64,000 nucleotides of DNA from Bacteroidales bacterium UBA6267. Its GTDB lineage: Bacteria; Bacteroidota; Bacteroidia; Bacteroidales; UBA1556. The position numbers and the translations under genes are program-made. This document shows positions 60,148 to 64,000 of this stretch, one piece after another. Location: the NCBI GenBank assembly GCA_002440745.1, contig DJVB01000068.1:48135-112134 (forward strand), read 5' to 3'. How positions within the stretch are numbered: the stretch's first letter is position 1; each line of letters starts with the position of its first letter. A model generated the notes under the pieces. The model was not told the DNA's origin, made no database searches, and worked only from the letters and a program-made list of their open reading frames with translations.

Positions 60148-61086
60148 TTATTGAGGATCGATTTTTCCGCCAAATATCTGTTCAACAATTTCCTTATCTT
60201 TTTGGAGCTGAATACGTAACTCCTCCGGCCCGTTGAAAACAATTTCATTCCTTATTTTTTCTATGAACCTTATGGTTAAAAATTCGCCGTAAATGATTTC
60301 GTCAAAGTTTAGGATATGAACTTCCAAAGCTTTCTGATCCATTCCGAAGGTCGGACGATGTCCAATATTCATCATTCCTTTATACCATTTCATTCGATAT
60401 TTCACCTCAACGGCATAAACTCCATCGGAAGGAATGAGTTTGAGATTGTTGCGAAGCAATATATTCGCAGTGGGGAAGGTAAGCTTACGTCCGATTTTGT
60501 AGCCATGAATCACCGCTCCCGACATAGAATATGCATAACCAAGCAGTTTGTTTGCTATTTGAATTTCACCATCGGCCAATGCCTTACGAATCTTTGTACT
60601 GCTTACCGCTACATCTTCTATATCATGTTGCCGAATTCGCTCCACATCTATTCCTCGTTCTTGCAATAGGGTGGCTACATCTGATGGTTGTTCGTCAGCG
60701 CGACCAAAACGATGATCGTAGCCAATGACCATGGAGGAAATACCTAATCCCACAATCAAATAATTCTCAATAAATTCGATGGATGTTTGTTGACTAAATT
60801 CATAAGTAAAAGGCAGAATTAACAAATAATCAACGCCCATCTCAGCCAAAAGGGAAATTTTTTCGTCCTTTTCGGTAAGCAATTTAAGGTTTTGGATATT
60901 ATTTTGGAGGACTAAACGTGGATGAGGTTCAAAGGTAATCACCATAGATGGTTTACGCACAGATTTAGCTTTTTGAAGTAATTGATTGATAATCAATCTA
61001 TGGCCGCAATGAAGCCCATCAAAAGTGCCCATTGTAACTACAGTTTTTCTGATGTCAACCTCGTTTAAGTTATTAAAAACGTGCAT
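60148..61086 (-). CDS. ribF: Bifunctional riboflavin kinase/FMN adenylyltransferase
   Basis: Makes FMN from riboflavin and FAD from FMN. The 312-residue protein has an N-terminal adenylyltransferase domain (TFDGLHCGH, HxGH at H26-H29) with SSTKIRKAL, and a C-terminal flavokinase domain (GYKIGRKLTFPTANI, DGVYAVEV, ending near EELRIQLQKDKE). It is the last gene of the block deoC-ribF on the minus strand, starting 3 nt after deoC. No FMN riboswitch is visible nearby. Confidence 0.96.
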   Translation of the reverse strand: MHVFNNLNEVDIRKTVVTMGTFDGLHCGHRLIINQLLQKAKSVRKPSMVITFEPHPRLVLQNNIQNLKLLTEKDEKISLLAEMGVDYLLILPFTYEFSQQTSIEFIENYLIVGLGISSMVIGYDHRFGRADEQPSDVATLLQERGIDVERIRQHDIEDVAVSSTKIRKALADGEIQIANKLLGYAYSMSGAVIHGYKIGRKLTFPTANILLRNNLKLIPSDGVYAVEVKYRMKWYKGMMNIGHRPTFGMDQKALEVHILNFDEIIYGEFLTIRFIEKIRNEIVFNGPEELRIQLQKDKEIVEQIFGGKIDPQ

Positions 61087-61089
61087 ATC

Positions 61090-61938
61090 TTACTCTTTTG
61101 TCAGAATTTGCTCCAAAACATTCACTGCCAAGCTACTTGCTCCAATTCTAAAGTAGTCGTTATTCATCCAATCTTCTCCGAGAACATGCTCCAAAATAGT
61201 TACATATTTTAGAGCTTCGTCAGCAGTTCGAATGCCTCCCGCAGGTTTTATCCCTATTTTTTCGCCTGTCCGCTGAAAATGGTCTTTGATGGTTAGCAAC
61301 ATCACATAGAAGGCCTCGGGCGTAGCTGCCACAGGAGTTTTTCCGGTGGAAGTTTTGATAAAATCGGCTCCTGCATTGATAGCAATTTCCGAAGCATGGC
61401 GAATGGCCTGATAAGAAGGAAGTTCACCGGTTTCTAAAATTACTTTTAAGTGGGCACTTCCACAAGCATTTTTAATCGCTTTAATTTCGTCATGGATGAA
61501 ATCGAAGTCGTTTTCAAGATATTTCCCGCGACTAATCACCATATCTATTTCGTCGGCTCCCTGAGCCACAGCATAAGCTACCTCAGCAATGCGTATTTCA
61601 AGAGGCGACTGCCCCGATGGAAATGCACCTGCAACAGCGGCTACTTTTATTCCGGTGCCTCGAAGCAATGCCTTTGCCTGAGCAACAAAAACCGGATAGA
61701 AACAAACGGCAGCCACATTCGGAATATCCGGACCATTATTCTTGAATTGACGAGCAGTTCGACAAACTTCTTCAATCTTTTTAGCGTTATCCGTTCCTTC
61801 TAAAGTGGTCAGGTCGATGCAGTTAAGAATAAGTCGCAAAGCCTCACTTTTACTATTGACAGCAGATTTTGTCGCTAAAATTTCAGCTACTTGACTTTCA
61901 ACTTCGGCTTTACTAAAGGTTAAAGGAGTGTTTGCCAT
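61090..61938 (-). CDS. deoC: Deoxyribose-phosphate aldolase
   Basis: Splits 2-deoxyribose 5-phosphate to acetaldehyde and glyceraldehyde 3-phosphate. The 282-residue TIM-barrel protein has the Schiff-base Lys in DFIKTSTGK (about residue 195), the conserved EIDMVISRGKYL segment, and KPAGGIRTADEALKY. Length fits the longer bacterial form. It begins 1 nt after the PfkB-type kinase gene and ends 3 nt before ribF, so it is part of a nucleoside/sugar-phosphate operon. Confidence 0.96.
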   Translation of the reverse strand: MANTPLTFSKAEVESQVAEILATKSAVNSKSEALRLILNCIDLTTLEGTDNAKKIEEVCRTARQFKNNGPDIPNVAAVCFYPVFVAQAKALLRGTGIKVAAVAGAFPSGQSPLEIRIAEVAYAVAQGADEIDMVISRGKYLENDFDFIHDEIKAIKNACGSAHLKVILETGELPSYQAIRHASEIAINAGADFIKTSTGKTPVAATPEAFYVMLLTIKDHFQRTGEKIGIKPAGGIRTADEALKYVTILEHVLGEDWMNNDYFRIGASSLAVNVLEQILTKE

Positions 61939-61939
61939 C

Positions 61940-62908
61940 TTAAATCTGATTAATCATTTCATAAATCTTTTGCCAGCGGTCGTTGTCCATTTTTGCTCCA
62001 ACCACTTCAATTACGTTGCCCGCAACAATTGAGCCTATTCGGGCACAGTGTTCAGGAGAAAGCCCTTTGGTTAGTCCATAAAGAAAACCTGCAGCATATA
62101 AATCTCCTGCGCCGGTGGTGTCAATACTGTTAGCTTGAATGATTCCTGCTGAATAAACTTTGCCTCCGGTTTTAACTAATGAACCATTTTTACCTGTTTT
62201 AACAATGGTCAAACTGACTGTTTGTCCCAATTCCTCTAAGGCTTGTTCTGGCTCCTTACCTGTAAAAGCTCTTGCTTCTTCCTCGTTTGCAAAAAGGATA
62301 TCTACTTGATTTAAAATAGATTTTAAGAACTCCAAATTGGATTCCACCACATTATATGCGGCCAAATCGAGGCAAACCTTACATCCGGCTTGTGAAGCTA
62401 AATCCACAGCTCTTTTAATTAGTTGGTGGTTTTGAACAAGATAGCCCTCGATATAGAAGATGTCGTAGTTGGCGAATAATTCAGGGGTAAGGTCATCAGG
62501 ACTCAGTTCAACAGCAGCGCCAAGATAGGTTGCAAAGGTGCGCTCGGCATCCGGCGTCACAATAGCCACAGCCATGCCTGAGCGACTTTCGCTGAACATT
62601 AATTTAGATTCGATTCCGTTGGATAATAAGTCATTATGAAAAAAGTGTCCGGTATCGTCCTGACCAACTTTACCAAAAAAAGCGGTTTCAAGACCTAATT
62701 TTGATAAACCATGAATGGTATTGGCAGCCGAACCCCCTGAAGCTTTGCTTGTTGGAAGTTCAGTGGCGCTCGACAAAACTGCAGAAGCTTTATCGAAATC
62801 GACTAACTGCATTGAACCTTTAGGTAAATTATGCGACTGCAATAAAGAGTCGTCATTGGCTTTAATTAATAAATCGGTGAGGGCGTTACCCATTCCTAAT
62901 ATCTTCAT
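61940..62908 (-). CDS. PfkB-family carbohydrate/nucleoside kinase (adenosine kinase-like)
   Basis: A 322-residue kinase of the PfkB family. GGSAANTIHGLSKLG is the N-terminal substrate motif, and IDTTGAGDLYAAGFLYG is the C-terminal ATP-binding anion-hole motif with the catalytic Asp. It belongs to the group that includes adenosine and sugar kinases; its place ahead of deoC suggests a nucleoside or pentose substrate. The start is ATG 62908. Which sugar is bound cannot be told from sequence. Confidence 0.9.
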   Translation of the reverse strand: MKILGMGNALTDLLIKANDDSLLQSHNLPKGSMQLVDFDKASAVLSSATELPTSKASGGSAANTIHGLSKLGLETAFFGKVGQDDTGHFFHNDLLSNGIESKLMFSESRSGMAVAIVTPDAERTFATYLGAAVELSPDDLTPELFANYDIFYIEGYLVQNHQLIKRAVDLASQAGCKVCLDLAAYNVVESNLEFLKSILNQVDILFANEEEARAFTGKEPEQALEELGQTVSLTIVKTGKNGSLVKTGGKVYSAGIIQANSIDTTGAGDLYAAGFLYGLTKGLSPEHCARIGSIVAGNVIEVVGAKMDNDRWQKIYEMINQI

Positions 62909-62943
62909 ATTAAATTATTTAAGTATTATTACTTGTATTTGTT

Positions 62944-63732
62944 TCAGCTTTTTTTCAGTGCTCTAAACCAAAGGAAAGCGCCGGCGAGCACCATTGGAAT
63001 AGAGAGCCATTGTCCCATATTCAATAACATTCCGGCTTCAAAAGCTACTTGGTCATTTTTAATGAATTCTATAAAAAACCGCATACCAAAAACCGCAACT
63101 AAGAAAATTCCAACAATCAATCCATGTGGAGTTTCCTTGCCTTTTTTACGGTATATCACCCATAAAATCAAGAAGATAACCAAATAGGATAGAGCTTCAT
63201 AAATTTGGGTTGGATGTTTTGGAACTGTTTCGCCATTGCGTTCAAAAACAAAACCCCAAGGCAAAGAAGTTTCATGTCCATAAATTTCGGAATTCATAAG
63301 GTTTCCGAGACGAATTAAAGTAGCTGTAAGGGCCGTTGGAACAGCGATTCGGTCTAAGGTCCAGAGATAGCTTCGTTTAAATTTCCGAAAATAGAAAATC
63401 AAGGCAATCAGGATACCGATAGTGCCGCCATGACTGGCCAAACCGCCATGCCACACTTTCAGAATTTCGCCCGGATGAGCTAAATAATAATCCGGCTCGT
63501 AGAAAAAGACGTGACCCAAACGCGCTCCAAGGATGGCACCTAAAAGCACATATAAAGTCAACTTATCGACTTCCTCTACCGGTAAGCCCTCACGTTTATA
63601 AAAATTTTGAACAATATAATACGAAATCAGAAATCCTAAAGCGAAAAAGAGTCCATAATAACGGATTTCGAAATTGCCAAACTCAACGATGGCCGGGCTA
63701 ATATTCCAATGAATGTAGTTTAACAGATTCAT
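62944..63732 (-). CDS. lgt: Prolipoprotein diacylglyceryl transferase
   Basis: A 262-residue, seven-helix membrane enzyme that transfers the diacylglyceryl group to the lipobox cysteine. The Lgt signature GNLMNSEIYG follows the essential Arg-Leu in ATLIRLGN. Other conserved parts are HGGLASHGGTIG and HPTQIYEALSYL (about residue 175), with the last helices ending IPMVLAGAFLWFRAL. lspA at 600-1247 encodes the next processing enzyme. Length is normal and motifs are complete. Confidence 0.97.
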   Translation of the reverse strand: MNLLNYIHWNISPAIVEFGNFEIRYYGLFFALGFLISYYIVQNFYKREGLPVEEVDKLTLYVLLGAILGARLGHVFFYEPDYYLAHPGEILKVWHGGLASHGGTIGILIALIFYFRKFKRSYLWTLDRIAVPTALTATLIRLGNLMNSEIYGHETSLPWGFVFERNGETVPKHPTQIYEALSYLVIFLILWVIYRKKGKETPHGLIVGIFLVAVFGMRFFIEFIKNDQVAFEAGMLLNMGQWLSIPMVLAGAFLWFRALKKS

Positions 63733-64000
63733 AGAGTAAGGATTAATTTTGATTATGAAATGCGATTAATTTGTTGATAATAAACCATTTACAAAAAGAT
63801 TATAAAAATGTATCGACGAATTAAACAGGTCACAAAAGTAAATGATTTATTCTAAGGGAGTTCTAAAAATATGTTCAAAAGAGAAGATGAGTGAATTGAA
63901 GGACTAAAAAAAAAGCCTGAGCCTTCGTAAAAAGATTCAGACTTGCCCCAGGAAATAAATTTCTTGAGTATATTCCACCTGACTTCCTAATTTTAACACC
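63733..64000. other. Right-edge region with a minus-strand terminator
   Basis: No complete gene. A terminator-like element on the minus strand (63908-63942: stem AGTCTGA/TCAGGCT with a wobble pair, then a run of A residues on the plus strand) suggests that a gene beyond the right edge ends here. A minus-strand frame of 20 codons ends at 63937 but is too short to name. Confidence 0.4.

Overview
The window is a 64 kb piece of a Bacteroidota chromosome (low GC; probably class Bacteroidia or a close relative). The signs are Bacteroidota-type promoters (TTTG near -33 and TAnnTTTG near -7), many signal-peptidase-II lipoproteins, a TonB-dependent receptor with an N-terminal carboxypeptidase-regulatory domain, a type IX secretion (T9SS) sorting domain, an UpxY-type NusG paralogue, a degenerate DksA-like protein, and the gene block panC/panD with a short starch-synthase-like gene, a DUF4270 lipoprotein and glmS. 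I found no rRNA, tRNA, CRISPR array, prophage or intact insertion sequence.

Layout. 1-5151 (minus): ileS, a DksA-like protein, lspA and a LysE-type exporter cut by the left edge. 5676-6794: an ATPase with its own operator-like promoter. 7060-11649 (minus): panC, panD, a flippase-like membrane protein, a heptose-phosphate nucleotidyltransferase and a PhoB/PhoR-type two-component pair, mostly overlapping. 11826-16390 (plus): GT5-like protein, DUF4270 lipoprotein, glmS, upxY-like gene. 16427-22749 (minus): DUF2795, cobalamin adenosyltransferase with an ABC ATPase, DUF1338 protein, secreted glycosylasparaginase with a GH20 hexosaminidase, and a LuxE-like protein. 22917-26627: lipoproteins, a barrel protein, a protein with palindrome-derived tandem repeats, thymidine kinase and a DUF3109 protein. 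26723-28464: a nucleotidyltransferase with a winged-helix partner, probably toxin-antitoxin or AbiE-like. 28579-31801: phosphoesterases and a glycosyltransferase.

31808-46911 is the accessory part. It holds a sigma-like/anti-sigma pair beside a secreted TPR-CHAT caspase-like protease; a gene-poor stretch with dispersed palindromic repeats and a G8 tract; orphan secreted proteins; recJ; an orphan LuxR-type regulator; a decayed T9SS cargo gene; a tandem pair of nearly identical lipoprotein genes that differ in one 115-bp block; and a PIN-domain toxin-antitoxin pair. 47023-51599 is a metal-uptake operon, probably zinc: Fur-family regulator, small His-rich protein, TonB receptor, two DUF4625 lipoproteins. 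51747-63732 returns to core genes (gltX, lepA, cytochrome c, ribF, deoC, a PfkB kinase, lgt) mixed with lipoproteins and a T9SS-exported nuclease-like protein.

The best candidates for something new are the sigma/anti-sigma/CHAT neighbourhood, which resembles the protease-controlled sigma logic of CRISPR-associated Craspase but has no CRISPR parts, and the duplicated lipoprotein genes with a swapped central block. lspA and lgt, the lipoprotein-processing enzymes, are both present and fit the many lipoproteins encoded here.
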